Assembly: GCA_017941085.1 (NCBI GenBank)
Contig: JAGAXF010000001.1
Location: 26,748 to 90,747 of the forward strand
DNA: 64,000 bases
Direction of reading: 5' to 3'
Source of the DNA: Bacillota bacterium
GTDB taxonomy: Bacteria > Bacillota > Clostridia > Peptostreptococcales > Anaerovoracaceae
The position numbers were made by a program, and so were the translations under genes. The notes beneath the pieces are model-generated. The model worked only from the letters and a program-made list of their open reading frames with translations, ran no database searches and was not told the origin of the DNA. Below are positions 1-11,307 of this stretch, in pieces; within the stretch, counting starts at the first letter, position 1, and each line of letters starts with the position of its first letter.

Positions 1-632
1 TGGAAAGGTTGGAGGAAATGGGGGCCATGCCTCTTCCTCCTTACATTGATAGACCTGCCACGGAGGAGGATAGAGAGGATTATCAAACTGTATATAATCG
101 GGTAGAGGGCTCTGTGGCAGCTCCTACAGCGGGGCTGCATTTTACAAAAGAACTTTTGGCCAAGGCCAATGAGAAGGGAGTAAAACTTGCATATCTCACC
201 CTTCACGTGGGAATTGGAACCTTTAGACCCGTTAAGGTTGATACGGTGGAAAATCACCATATGCATTTTGAAGAATATATGGTATCGGAGGAAGCGGCCT
301 CCGCAATAAACGAGACAATTAAATCCGGCGGTAGAATTATTTCTGTTGGTACCACATCCACCAGAACATTGGAAAGTGCATCTAAGTTTGATGAAGAAAC
401 AGGGAAGTATTTGGTTTCCCCCGGTGGTGGAAGTACAGATATTTTTATTTATCCGGGTTACGACTTTAAAATTGTAGATGGGCTGATAACTAATTTTCAT
501 CTACCAAAGTCAACTTTGATAATGCTTATATCCGCCATATATGATAAGGATAAAATCCTTGAAGCATATAAAGAGGCGGTGAAAGAAAAATATCGGTTTT
601 TTAGTTATGGCGATGCCATGCTTATTATTTAG
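1..632 (+). CDS. queA: S-adenosylmethionine:tRNA ribosyltransferase-isomerase QueA, 3' part
   Basis: This is the C-terminal part of QueA, which moves the ribosyl group of SAM onto preQ1 in tRNA to make epoxyqueuosine. The frame is open to the left edge, so the start lies outside the window; the first full codon is at position 3. Family motifs are visible: [27 protein letters not shown] and [15 protein letters not shown]. It lies two genes upstream of tgt, the classic queuosine pairing, with a DUF308 gene between them. The TTG and ATG codons near the left edge are internal, because the sequence before them already reads as typical QueA. Confidence 0.95.
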   Translation, partial: ERLEEMGAMPLPPYIDRPATEEDREDYQTVYNRVEGSVAAPTAGLHFTKELLAKANEKGVKLAYLTLHVGIGTFRPVKVDTVENHHMHFEEYMVSEEAASAINETIKSGGRIISVGTTSTRTLESASKFDEETGKYLVSPGGGSTDIFIYPGYDFKIVDGLITNFHLPKSTLIMLISAIYDKDKILEAYKEAVKEKYRFFSYGDAMLII

Positions 633-666
633 CCATATAAATATATTGCCAAAGAGAGGTTAGTAA

Positions 667-2530
<1,864 letters not shown>

Positions 2531-2531
<1 letters not shown>

Positions 2532-3856
2532 TGAAGAATATGCCAAATGAAATGCACACTTCAAATGAGCTTACCTGCACCCACAAAGATTATTGCGGAG
2601 GTTGTACCTATAACGGATTCGATTATGATGTGGTAAGACATGAAAAGGATAAAGAGTTTAGAACTGTATTTAGAGAAAAGACCGGTCTTGTTTTATTTGA
2701 TAAATATGACAGAAACAGAAACGTAGATATAAAGGAAAATGAAAAGGTATTTCAAGGTGAATACCTGGGTATGCAAGGCATGCAATATAAGTGGCGTTAC
2801 CACTACAGAAACAAGATGGAATATACCTTTGGGGATCTTACCAAGGACGGGGAATTGGAACTGGGAATGCACAAAAAAGGTAATTATATGTCCATAATAA
2901 CTGTGGATCATTGTCAGCTGGTTCCCGAAGATTTCAATTTAATTCTTGGCTATACCCTTAGCTTTGCCAAAGCTTCAGGACTTAAGCATTATCACAAGAA
3001 AACCCATAGAGGTGTTTTTCGTAATCTTATAATTAGACGAGGAGTAAGAACCGGAGAGATACTTATTGATTTGGTTACTTCTTCGGAGGCAGATGGCCAT
3101 TATTCAACGGACATGCCTTTTGATGCCAAGGGCTGGATGAATGGTTTACTTAATCTTAAACTTAAGGACAAGAATAACAAGATAGTAGGAATAATGCATA
3201 CTATTAATGATAATATTGCCGATGCTGTAAACTGTGATGAGCAAAGAATTCTCTTTGGCCGTGATTATTACTATGAAGAAATTTGCGGCCTTAAGTTTAA
3301 GGTAAATGTATTTTCTTTTTTCCAAACAAATGTGGAAGCTGTAGAAAGATTGTACCAGGAGGCAGTAGCCTTACTACCGAATTTAGAGGGAAAGACGGTA
3401 TACGATCTTTTCTGTGGTACAGGGACTATTAGCCAGATAGTTGCAAAATCCGCCAAAGAGGTAATTGGGGTTGAAATAGTTGAGGATTCTGTTGAAGCAG
3501 CAGAAGTTAATGTAAAGCTAAATGGAATTGATAACTGTCGTTTCCTCTGTGGGGATGTCTTTGATATTCTGTCAAGGGCAACAGATGAAGATGATGCTTC
3601 AGTAGACTTACCAAAGCCGGAGGTAATTATAGTGGATCCTCCCAGGGTTGGCCTTAGAACAAAGGCAGTGAACAAAATCGCTTCCTACGGTGTTCCTGAG
3701 ATTTTATATATCTCATGTAATACCAAAACCCTTGCAATGGATATAGCTGACTTTGATGTATGGGGCTACAAACCAACGTACATCAAAGCCTATGATAATT
3801 TTCCCTGGACCAAACATATAGAAGGGGTGACTTTGCTTTCTCGAATTAATGGCTGA
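2531..3856 (+). CDS. rlmD: 23S rRNA (uracil-5)-methyltransferase, RlmD/TrmA family
   Basis: This is a SAM-dependent RNA m5U methyltransferase of 441 residues. The N-terminus carries a cysteine cluster (CTHKDYCGGC) that probably binds a [4Fe-4S] cluster as in RlmD, and it lacks an obvious TRAM domain. The C-terminal Rossmann part has YDLFCGTGTIS (SAM loop), IIVDPPRVGL and ISCNTKTL, which holds the catalytic Cys. Its ATG overlaps the tgt stop codon by one base. The exact target (U1939 or U747 of 23S rRNA, or tRNA U54) cannot be told from sequence alone. Confidence 0.85.
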
Positions 3857-3857
3857 G

Positions 3858-3874
3858 TTTTTTCACTGAAAAAA
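3858..3874. terminator. short AT-rich hairpin between convergent genes
   Basis: A T6C-ACT-GA6 hairpin lies between the convergent ends of the methyltransferase and the desulfidase genes. It gives a T-run after the stem on both strands and could stop transcription in both directions. The stem is AT-rich and weak. Confidence 0.4.
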
Positions 3875-3886
3875 GGCGTTTAAAAT

Positions 3887-5164
3887 TTATTCTGTCATCA
3901 TTTTTATTATTTCGTAATCCGTTTCTCTCATGCCTTCTCTGCCTAAACGGCTAAAGTTAGCTATAGAGTTTTCCACGCCTTTTACTACAAGACCGTCACC
4001 GCCATAGAATTGTTGACCATTTTTATACATTTCAAATCCAAAGATTCCTGTTTCCACAGCCAAGGCTATTTTTGCAGCACATGAAGACTTTGCTCCGTCG
4101 CAAATCACTCCTGATGAAATTGCCAGTGTATTAACTATTGTATGAGATATATCTTTTTCGTTTCCGCCATATAGATATGCAATTCCAGCACCGGCGCCGG
4201 CACCGGCACTGATTGCTCCGCAGTATGCAGAAAGCCTTCCTATACCATTTTTGGCGTGAAGAGTAATTAGATCTGAAATCAAAAGTGCTCTATAAAGTTT
4301 TTCTTTATCTACATTTAATTCCTTTGCATATTCAATAACGGGAAGGGAAGTAGTCATTCCCTGATTGCCGCTTCCGGAACATATAACTACAGGAAGCTCG
4401 CAACCGTTCATTCGAGCGTCTGAACCGGCGGCAGCACTTGCCTTTGCTCGGGTTCTCACATCATTTCCTGTTTTAAGAAGGACTTTTCCTATGTTGGCAC
4501 CATAATCATTTTCCAATCCGTCCTTTGAAATGGCAGTATTAAATTCTATTTGCCTGTCCAATATACTGCTTACATCATTCACATCACAGGTATTGGCAAA
4601 GTCATATATGTCTTTCACCGATAGGAGTCCATAATCAGGCGTCTCTGATTCATCATCAACGCTTAAATTGGTATCCTTTTGTAGAATTATTTCTTTGTTT
4701 TTCTCTATGTGAACGATGTTGGTATGTTCATTGGCGATACGAACCTTGGCGTAATCATCTCCCTTAAATACGGTAACAATCATATCCAAGATGCAATCTG
4801 ATTCCAGATGATTAATCTCAATTGGAGTCTCGGAGATATATGAATCCAGAGAGTCTTTTGCTTCTTCAGGAACACTTGCAATAACTTCAAGGCCTGCGTT
4901 TTCGTTCCCCCCCAGAACACCAATAGCGGCAGAAACCGCTATCCCTCGTTTGCCATTGGTATTTGGGACAACAACACTTTTTACGTTTTTGATAATGTTT
5001 CCGCTGACATCAATGTAAATCTTGTCGGGAAGGGTACCTAAAACAGACCTTGCCTTTGCAGCGCAATAAGCAAGGGCAATAGGCTCGGTACATCCCATTG
5101 CCGGAATGAGTTCTCTTTCCAATATTCTTACATAAGTTTGGTAAACCAGGCTGTTTTTGTCCAC
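3887..5164 (-). CDS. L-cysteine desulfidase-like protein (UPF0597/CyuA-YhaM family)
   Basis: This 425-residue protein belongs to the serine dehydratase alpha-like UPF0597 family. It contains MGCTEPIALAYC with Cys25 at the position of the catalytic/cluster cysteine of archaeal L-cysteine desulfidase. Further conserved cysteines are in CSGSGNQGMT and in GVICDGAKSSCAAKI, the presumed [4Fe-4S] ligands. Members of the family split L-cysteine to pyruvate, sulfide and ammonia. It is transcribed away from the flavodoxin gene across a shared 195-bp intergenic region. The exact substrate is inferred. Confidence 0.8.
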   Translation of the reverse strand: MDKNSLVYQTYVRILERELIPAMGCTEPIALAYCAAKARSVLGTLPDKIYIDVSGNIIKNVKSVVVPNTNGKRGIAVSAAIGVLGGNENAGLEVIASVPEEAKDSLDSYISETPIEINHLESDCILDMIVTVFKGDDYAKVRIANEHTNIVHIEKNKEIILQKDTNLSVDDESETPDYGLLSVKDIYDFANTCDVNDVSSILDRQIEFNTAISKDGLENDYGANIGKVLLKTGNDVRTRAKASAAAGSDARMNGCELPVVICSGSGNQGMTTSLPVIEYAKELNVDKEKLYRALLISDLITLHAKNGIGRLSAYCGAISAGAGAGAGIAYLYGGNEKDISHTIVNTLAISSGVICDGAKSSCAAKIALAVETGIFGFEMYKNGQQFYGGDGLVVKGVENSIANFSRLGREGMRETDYEIIKMMTE

Positions 5165-5271
5165 AAGAAATCCCTCCCTGTCCTAATAGGTTAGCTTTTT
5201 AATATTATAACCTTAACTCTATGTATTTACAATTTAATGGTATTTGACTCTATTAATTTGTTAATTAGTAA

Positions 5272-5300
5272 TTGACTTTTTGGTTAGTTAATACTAACAT
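5272..5300 (+). promoter_or_regulatory. flavodoxin promoter overlapped by a 16-bp inverted repeat
   Basis: TTGACT at 5272-5277 and TAACAT at 5295-5300 with a 17-bp spacer form a plausible sigma-A promoter reading into the flavodoxin gene. The perfect inverted repeat GTTAGT-TAAT-ACTAAC at 5283-5298 covers the spacer and the -10 element, so a dimeric repressor could block it. No matching regulator is encoded beside it. Confidence 0.5.
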
Positions 5301-5359
5301 AAATAATATTAAACTAACGATACAAAATTAATATATTAATCTTAAGGAGGAAAACAAAA

Positions 5360-5782
5360 ATGGCAAAAATAGCAGTAGTTTATTGGAGCGGAACAGGTAA
5401 TACTGAAGCCATGGCTAATGCAGTAGTAGAAGGCGCAAAGGAAAGAGGCGCAGAGGTTTCTGTATTTGGTCCGGCAGATTTTAATAAAGATATGGTTGCA
5501 GACTTTGATGCAATTGCATTTGGATGCCCTGCTATGGGAGCGGAAGTGCTGGAAGAAGATGAGTATGAACCTATGTTTACCGATGTCGAAACAGTTCTCA
5601 GCGGAAAGAGAATTGGACTCTTTGGTTCATATGGTTGGGGCGACGGCCAGTGGATGAGAGACTGGGAAGATCGCTGTAAGGCTGCAGGAGCAAAGCTTGC
5701 GACAGCTCCCGTCATGGCCAACGAGACACCAGACGACAGTGCTTTATCTGAATGCAGGTCCTTAGGCTCGATGCTTGGCTAA
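5360..5782 (+). CDS. flavodoxin
   Basis: This is a short-chain flavodoxin of 140 residues that carries electrons on FMN. The phosphate-binding loop WSGTGNTEAMA is at residues 9-19, and the FMN-stacking loops around GCPAMGAEVLEE and FGSYGWGDGQWM are present. A strong AAGGAGG ribosome site lies 8 nt before the ATG. The gene is monocistronic: it has its own promoter and a strong terminator. Low-iron induction in place of ferredoxin is common for flavodoxins, and the neighbouring siderophore-type ABC pair fits that, but no clear Fur box was found. Confidence 0.93.
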   Translation: MAKIAVVYWSGTGNTEAMANAVVEGAKERGAEVSVFGPADFNKDMVADFDAIAFGCPAMGAEVLEEDEYEPMFTDVETVLSGKRIGLFGSYGWGDGQWMRDWEDRCKAAGAKLATAPVMANETPDDSALSECRSLGSMLG

Positions 5783-5791
5783 ACTCGACGT

Positions 5792-5820
5792 AAAAGTGAG
5801 CTCCGTAGGGGCTCACTTTT
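5792..5820 (+). terminator. Rho-independent terminator after flavodoxin
   Basis: AAAAGTGAGC and GCTCACTTTT form a perfect 10-bp stem with a short loop and a trailing T stretch, starting 10 nt after the flavodoxin stop. Confidence 0.9.
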
Positions 5821-5858
5821 GTTTGATTAAATATAAGGTTTAATTTTGGAGAAATTAT

Positions 5859-7667
5859 ATGGAAAGGAACGAGAAAAAACAAAGCGACCTGGTAAAGCTG
5901 CTAAACTATACGGGTAATTACAAGTCCCTAACTTTTATGGGCTTACTATTATCTGCTATTGCCATGATAATGGGAATGGCCCCATATATTTGTATTTGGT
6001 TGGTGGCAAGAGACCTAATCGAGGTAGCTCCCAATTGGACAGAAGCAACTAGTATATCAGGTTACGGTTGGATGGCCTTTGCTTTTGCCGTTGGAGGAAT
6101 AGTAATTTATTTTTTCGCTCTTATGTGCACCCACCTGGCTGCATTCAGAACTGCATCAAATATAAGAAAGCACGGAATGGCCCATCTAATGAAGACTCCC
6201 ATGGGCTACTTTGACAACAACGCATCGGGCCTCATAAGAAATAGACTTAACGGTGCGGCTTCAGAAACCGAGACCCTTCTGGCACACAACCTTGCGGATA
6301 TAGTTGGAACGGTGGCTATGTTTATCGCCATGATAGTTCTCATGTTTGTCTTTGATTGGAGGATGGGAGCGGCTTGCATATTAGCGGCTGTCATTTCTGT
6401 TGTGGCAATGTTCTCCATGATGGGAGGAAAGAACGCAGGCCTAATGGCGGAATACCAGGCTGCCCAAGACGTAATGAGTAAGGCAGGAACGGAATACGTG
6501 AGAGGAATCCCTGTAGTTAAGGTGTTTCAGCAGACCGTTAATTCCTTCAAGGCTTTCAAGAAAGCAATTGAGGATTATAGTGAAAAGGCAGGATATTATC
6601 AAGGAGATGTATGTAGAATTCCTCAGGCGATAAACCTTACATTCACAGAGGGTGCTTTTATCTTCCTTATCCCCGTGGCACTTTTCATAGCACCAAAGGC
6701 AGTGGAAACAGGAAACTTTGCAGAATTTGTTACGGACTTTGCATTTTATGCTGTCTTCTCTGCCATTATCTCCACGGCCCTGGCAAAGGTGATGTTTGCA
6801 GCAAGTGGAACCATGCTGGCAAGTGCAGCCATGACAAGAATAAACTATATTACCGATGCCCCAATTCAGAATGTGTCGGAAAGACCGGAGTCTATCAAAG
6901 GAAACACCATTGAATTTAAAGATGTTACTTTTTCCTACAGTGAATCAAATTCACCAGCCCTTAGTAACGTGTCTTTTAGAGTAGAATCCGGAGAAACTGT
7001 GGCATTGGTAGGGCCATCCGGTGGGGGGAAAACAACGGCGGCAAGCCTCATCCCCAGGTTCTGGGATGCCGGGTCCGGCACAGTGGAGGTAGGTGGAGTT
7101 GACGTTACCAAGGTGGACCCAAGGGAACTCATGAGTAAGGTTGCTTTTGTTTTTCAGAACAATAGAATTTTTAAGACTTCGATTTTAGAAAACGTTAGAG
7201 CGGCAAGACCTGAAGCGTCAGTAGATGAGGTTAAGGAGGCTCTTAAACTTGCACAGTGTGACGATATAATAGCAAAGCTTCCTGAGGGAATAGACACTAA
7301 GATAGGCACAGAGGGGACCTATTTGTCAGGAGGAGAGACCCAAAGAATTGCAATAGCAAGGGCGATTCTAAAAGATGCTCCTATTGTTGTACTTGACGAG
7401 GCTACAGCCTTTGCTGATCCGGAAAATGAAATTATGATCCAGGAAGCTTTTAAGAAACTCATGGAAGGCCGAACGGTAATCATGATTGCTCATAGACTTT
7501 CTACAGTGGTAGGTGCAGACAGAATTATCGTTCTAAACGAGGGAAGGGTTGAGGAGTCAGGCACCCACGAGGAACTGGTTTCAAAGGGTGGCCTTTACTC
7601 TCGTATGTGGGAGGATTATAACAAAGCGGTACAGTGGAAAATCGGTAAAGAAGGGGAGGCGGAATAA
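5859..7667 (+). CDS. ABC transporter, fused permease-ATPase, subunit 1 (IrtA/YbtP-like)
   Basis: This 602-residue half transporter has six transmembrane helices in residues 20-310 and an ABC ATPase from about 345. The Walker A motif is GPSGGGKTT, the signature LSGGETQRIAIARA, and the Walker B region VVLDEATAFADPENE. The ATAFADPENE D-loop is characteristic of exporter-fold siderophore importers such as YbtP/IrtA. It overlaps the next half transporter by one base (TAATG), so the two form a heterodimer. An iron or siderophore role is inferred from family resemblance and the flavodoxin next door; multidrug export remains possible. Confidence 0.85.
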   Translation: MERNEKKQSDLVKLLNYTGNYKSLTFMGLLLSAIAMIMGMAPYICIWLVARDLIEVAPNWTEATSISGYGWMAFAFAVGGIVIYFFALMCTHLAAFRTASNIRKHGMAHLMKTPMGYFDNNASGLIRNRLNGAASETETLLAHNLADIVGTVAMFIAMIVLMFVFDWRMGAACILAAVISVVAMFSMMGGKNAGLMAEYQAAQDVMSKAGTEYVRGIPVVKVFQQTVNSFKAFKKAIEDYSEKAGYYQGDVCRIPQAINLTFTEGAFIFLIPVALFIAPKAVETGNFAEFVTDFAFYAVFSAIISTALAKVMFAASGTMLASAAMTRINYITDAPIQNVSERPESIKGNTIEFKDVTFSYSESNSPALSNVSFRVESGETVALVGPSGGGKTTAASLIPRFWDAGSGTVEVGGVDVTKVDPRELMSKVAFVFQNNRIFKTSILENVRAARPEASVDEVKEALKLAQCDDIIAKLPEGIDTKIGTEGTYLSGGETQRIAIARAILKDAPIVVLDEATAFADPENEIMIQEAFKKLMEGRTVIMIAHRLSTVVGADRIIVLNEGRVEESGTHEELVSKGGLYSRMWEDYNKAVQWKIGKEGEAE

Positions 7668-9409
7668 TGTTCGGAGAAAAATTTAAAAGAAAATACGCCT
7701 TAAGTGACCAAGGAATTATAACCACGAAAAAAGGTACCTTCTGGACCGTAATAGTGAACCTAATCGTAATGGCAGGGATGGGAATACTCTATCTTCTTAT
7801 GGTTAGATTCATGAGAACCCTAACAGATGGTGCAGAGCTTCCGGGACCAATGCTGTTTATCGGACTTACAATAGCATTTTTAGTGCTTTCATTTATTACC
7901 CATCTACAGCAATACAAGGCCACATACGGTCTCGTATATGAAGAAGTTGAAACCATGAGACTGGGATTGGCTGAAAGATTAAGAAAGCTTCCTCTTGGTT
8001 ACTTTGGGAAGCGAGACATTGCAGATCTAACGGAAACCATTATGGGAGACGTAAATAGAATGGAACACGTCTGGTCTCACGTTCTTGGTTACCTCTATGG
8101 CTCGTATATATCAACGGGCATAATCTTTGTTATGCTAATGCTATATAATTGGAAACTTGCAATAGCCTGTCTTTGGGGCGTTCCGGTTGCCTTTGCTCTT
8201 CTATTTGGAAGCAGAAAACTTGCAAATAAAAATGCAGAAATAACCAAGGCTGCAGGTTTAGAGGTTGCAGACAGTATGCAGGAAGCCCTCGAAAATATAA
8301 GGGAGATTCATTCCACTGGTCAGGAGGAGAGGTATATAAAAGAACTTAATCAAAAGATAGACCACCATGAGTCCACAATGATACGTGGTGAACTGGCGAC
8401 AGGATTGTTTGTTAACGGTGCAAGCGTAATTATGCGCCTTGGTGTCGCCACAACTATTCTCCTTGGAGCAAAGTTAATACTTTCGGGAAGCATCGACTTT
8501 ATGGTTCTCTTCATGTTCCTTCTGGTTATAACCAGAGTCTATGCACCTTTTGATCAAAGTTTGGCACTTATAGCAGAGGTATTTCTATCCCAGGTATCTG
8601 CAGACAGGCTCATGGAGATTTATGAGGAACCCATACAGGAAGGTGTGGAAGATTTTAACCCGCCTGGACATGATATAGAGTTTAAGGATGTCCACTTTGC
8701 TTACGATAATGAGCAAGTCCTTAATGGAATAAGTTTTACTGCAAAGGAAGGAGAGGTAACCGCTTTAGTTGGTCCCTCCGGAAGTGGAAAGAGTACCTGC
8801 GCCCGGCTTGCAGCGAGGCTTTGGGATATAGATAGGGGAAGCATAGAGGTTGGCGGAGTAGATATCTCAACGGTTGACCCGGAGGTTCTCCTAACGGATT
8901 ACTCCATGGTATTCCAGGACGTGGTTCTCTTTGATGATACCATCATGGAAAATATAAGACTGGGAAAATTTGGAGCAACAGACGAGGAAGTCTTTGCTGC
9001 AGCAAAGGCAGCAAACTGCGACGAATTCGTGAACAAACTTCCGGAAGGATACAACACTCCAATAGGAGAAAACGGTGCAAAACTTTCGGGCGGTGAGCGC
9101 CAGAGAATATCCATTGCAAGAGCTCTTCTTAAGGACGCCCCCATTGTTCTACTGGATGAAGCTACTGCATCTCTGGACGTGGAAAATGAAACCAAAGTTC
9201 AGGGTGCGCTATCAAGACTCCTGGCAGGAAAGACGGTTCTGGTAATCGCTCATAGAATGAGAACCGTTGAAGCGGCGGACAAGATTGTAGTGCTTGATAA
9301 AGGAAGAGTAGTAGAAGAGGGACGACCGGAAGAATTGAGAAGCAAAGAAGGAAGTGTGTTTAAGCATATGGCAGATCTTCAGGCCAAGGGTGCAACTTGG
9401 ACCGTGTAA
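7667..9409 (+). CDS. ABC transporter, fused permease-ATPase, subunit 2 (IrtB/YbtQ-like)
   Basis: This is the partner half transporter, with 580 residues. It has six membrane helices up to about residue 300 and an ATPase domain with GPSGSGKST, LSGGERQRISIARA and a canonical IVLLDEATASLDVENE. Both subunits keep the catalytic Glu, but their D-loops differ, as usual in heterodimers. It is translationally coupled to the upstream subunit. The operon ends 24 bp before the convergent LysR gene. Confidence 0.88.
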   Translation: MFGEKFKRKYALSDQGIITTKKGTFWTVIVNLIVMAGMGILYLLMVRFMRTLTDGAELPGPMLFIGLTIAFLVLSFITHLQQYKATYGLVYEEVETMRLGLAERLRKLPLGYFGKRDIADLTETIMGDVNRMEHVWSHVLGYLYGSYISTGIIFVMLMLYNWKLAIACLWGVPVAFALLFGSRKLANKNAEITKAAGLEVADSMQEALENIREIHSTGQEERYIKELNQKIDHHESTMIRGELATGLFVNGASVIMRLGVATTILLGAKLILSGSIDFMVLFMFLLVITRVYAPFDQSLALIAEVFLSQVSADRLMEIYEEPIQEGVEDFNPPGHDIEFKDVHFAYDNEQVLNGISFTAKEGEVTALVGPSGSGKSTCARLAARLWDIDRGSIEVGGVDISTVDPEVLLTDYSMVFQDVVLFDDTIMENIRLGKFGATDEEVFAAAKAANCDEFVNKLPEGYNTPIGENGAKLSGGERQRISIARALLKDAPIVLLDEATASLDVENETKVQGALSRLLAGKTVLVIAHRMRTVEAADKIVVLDKGRVVEEGRPEELRSKEGSVFKHMADLQAKGATWTV

Positions 9410-9435
9410 CAGATTAATGAATCAATCCGGCTTAA

Positions 9436-10317
9436 CTAATTGCTTCTAAAGACTGACTGAATTTCTTCCAGGAATCTTTGAGCCATGGGAGTTAAGGTTT
9501 GGTTCTTTTTCCAAATGAGGTGAAGTCTTGTTTCAAGCTTTTGAGAAAGAGGCCGGAAGCAAAGCTTTCCTGATTCGGATGTGTCAAGAAGCTTGTCAAA
9601 GGTAAGCAAATAGCCAAGTCCTTCACCGGCAAATACTCCTCCGTTGTAGGAGAGCTTAAAGGATCCTTCAAGCTTTAATTTATCAAAGATAGAACCGGCC
9701 CACTGCGAGATTTCATTGTTCCAGGCCTGACCGGAACAAAATAGAGGAAGTCCAACAAGATCCTTGGCTCTTATGGATTTCTTGGAAGAAAGTGGGTCGG
9801 TTTTCTGCATCACCAGCCCCCATGTATCCGATTTCGGAAAGGGAAGGTGATTATATTTTTTTGTATCGGGCTCCTCCGCCAACACGGCAAAATCCAGGAT
9901 GCCCTTATCAAGTTTATCAATGACCTGCTCAGTATCTCCACTTGTTATATTGTAGTGGAGATTAGGGTAGTTTTTTTTGAGAGATTTTATGGTTTTGGCT
10001 ATGTAGTTAATATGCCAGGATTCAGCCAGGCCTAGGTAGATTTCTCCCCCGGATATGTCATCCATGGATATGAACTCATTGGAAATTTTATCTGCCATTG
10101 CAATTAGGTCTTCAGCTTGATTCCGAAGAAATATACCTTCTTCTGTTAACTCGATATTAAAACTATGCCTTACGAATAGCTTTTTACCTAATTCATCTTC
10201 AAGAGCCTTAAGCTGTTTGGATAGGGTGGGCTGGGTCACATGAAGAATATCTGCCGCTTTGGTCATATTCTCTTCTTGAGCAACAGCTAAAAAATATCTA
10301 AGAGTACGTATTTCCAT
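9436..10317 (-). CDS. LysR-family transcriptional regulator
   Basis: This activator has an N-terminal winged helix-turn-helix (TLRYFLAVAQEENMTKAADILHVTQPTLSKQLKAL region, residues 4-40) and a periplasmic-binding-like effector domain from about residue 90. I chose the ATG at 10317 because GAAAGGA sits at the right distance before it; the upstream in-frame ATG at 10332 has no site. It is divergent from the SDR/hydrolase/aldo-keto operon, the usual LysR arrangement, so it probably controls that operon in response to one of its substrates. Confidence 0.92.
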   Translation of the reverse strand: MEIRTLRYFLAVAQEENMTKAADILHVTQPTLSKQLKALEDELGKKLFVRHSFNIELTEEGIFLRNQAEDLIAMADKISNEFISMDDISGGEIYLGLAESWHINYIAKTIKSLKKNYPNLHYNITSGDTEQVIDKLDKGILDFAVLAEEPDTKKYNHLPFPKSDTWGLVMQKTDPLSSKKSIRAKDLVGLPLFCSGQAWNNEISQWAGSIFDKLKLEGSFKLSYNGGVFAGEGLGYLLTFDKLLDTSESGKLCFRPLSQKLETRLHLIWKKNQTLTPMAQRFLEEIQSVFRSN

Positions 10318-10354
10318 TTTGATTCCTTTCAATATAATATGATATGCATATTTG

Positions 10355-10370
10355 GAATATCATGATATTC
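10355..10370. promoter_or_regulatory. 16-bp perfect palindrome, candidate LysR operator
   Basis: GAATATCATGATATTC is a perfect palindrome in the divergent intergenic region between the LysR gene and its presumed target operon. It contains the T-N11-A spacing expected of LysR sites. Its use as an operator is inferred from position. Confidence 0.5.
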
Positions 10371-10486
10371 ATTATAACCATTAGCGCCATATTCTTCAAT
10401 AGCCTACAATATTAATATATTAAAAGTAATTAATATAAATTATGTCTACACATGAAAGCGGATATAGGAATATCAGGAGGATAAAA

Positions 10487-11257
10487 ATGCTGGAAAAAAT
10501 GCTGGATGGAAAGGTGGCTATTATATCAGGTGCAAGCTATGGAATGGGAGAGACTATGGCGGAGGTCTTTGCCAGAGAAGGGGCAAAAGTTGTAATGACG
10601 GCAAGAGGCGAAGAGAAATTGGATTTAGCGGTAAACAATCTGAAATCCAAGGGCTATGATGTTACAGGAGTTGTTGCGGATAACAAGAATCTTGATGACG
10701 TAAAGAAGGTAATCCAAACTGCCCTAGACACATATGGCGATCTTGATATTGTAATAAACAATGCTGCAATTGGAGAACAAAAGATGATAGACGAAACAGA
10801 CGATGAGTGGCTGGAACATGTATATCAGACCAATGTGTTTGGTCCCTTTAGATTTATAAGAGAGTCATTAAAGGTATTTATGCCAAAGAACGAAGGTTGC
10901 ATAATTAATATATCCTCAGTAAATGGAGATAGACCTTTCTGTGGTGCTTCCTATACGTCTTCCAAAGGAGCTATTAATACTTTGACGAAAAATGTAGCCA
11001 TGCGACTTATTGATACCAATATTAGAATTAATGCAGTGGCTCCGGGAGCAACGGTTACTCCTGCCCACTTGGCCAACAAAGCCGGGGAACAGCCGGGAGG
11101 AGCAAAGATGTTGGAGTACAGCAAGCATTTTGTGTATTTTCCGGGACCGGAATGTGATCCGGAAGATCAGGCCAATGCATGCCTTTACCTGGCATCGGAT
11201 ATGGGAAGACATGTAAAAGGTCAGGTTATCCAGGTTTGCAACGGTGCATTCCTGTAG
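10487..11257 (+). CDS. short-chain dehydrogenase/reductase (SDR)
   Basis: This classical SDR of 256 residues has the cofactor loop SGASYGMGE, the NNAA motif (VINNAAIGE), the active-site Ser in INISSVNGD and the catalytic Tyr/Lys in YTSSKGA. The basic residue after the second beta strand (TARGE) hints at NADP preference. The ATG at 10487 follows CAGGAGG at ideal spacing, so the upstream in-frame ATG at 10442 was rejected. It is the first gene of an operon with a hydrolase and an aldo-keto reductase; the substrate is unknown. Confidence 0.9.
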   Translation: MLEKMLDGKVAIISGASYGMGETMAEVFAREGAKVVMTARGEEKLDLAVNNLKSKGYDVTGVVADNKNLDDVKKVIQTALDTYGDLDIVINNAAIGEQKMIDETDDEWLEHVYQTNVFGPFRFIRESLKVFMPKNEGCIINISSVNGDRPFCGASYTSSKGAINTLTKNVAMRLIDTNIRINAVAPGATVTPAHLANKAGEQPGGAKMLEYSKHFVYFPGPECDPEDQANACLYLASDMGRHVKGQVIQVCNGAFL

Positions 11258-11307
11258 AAAGCATTATCAAAAAAACTGAGTAATTATTATCAATGGAGGA
11301 AAAGAAT

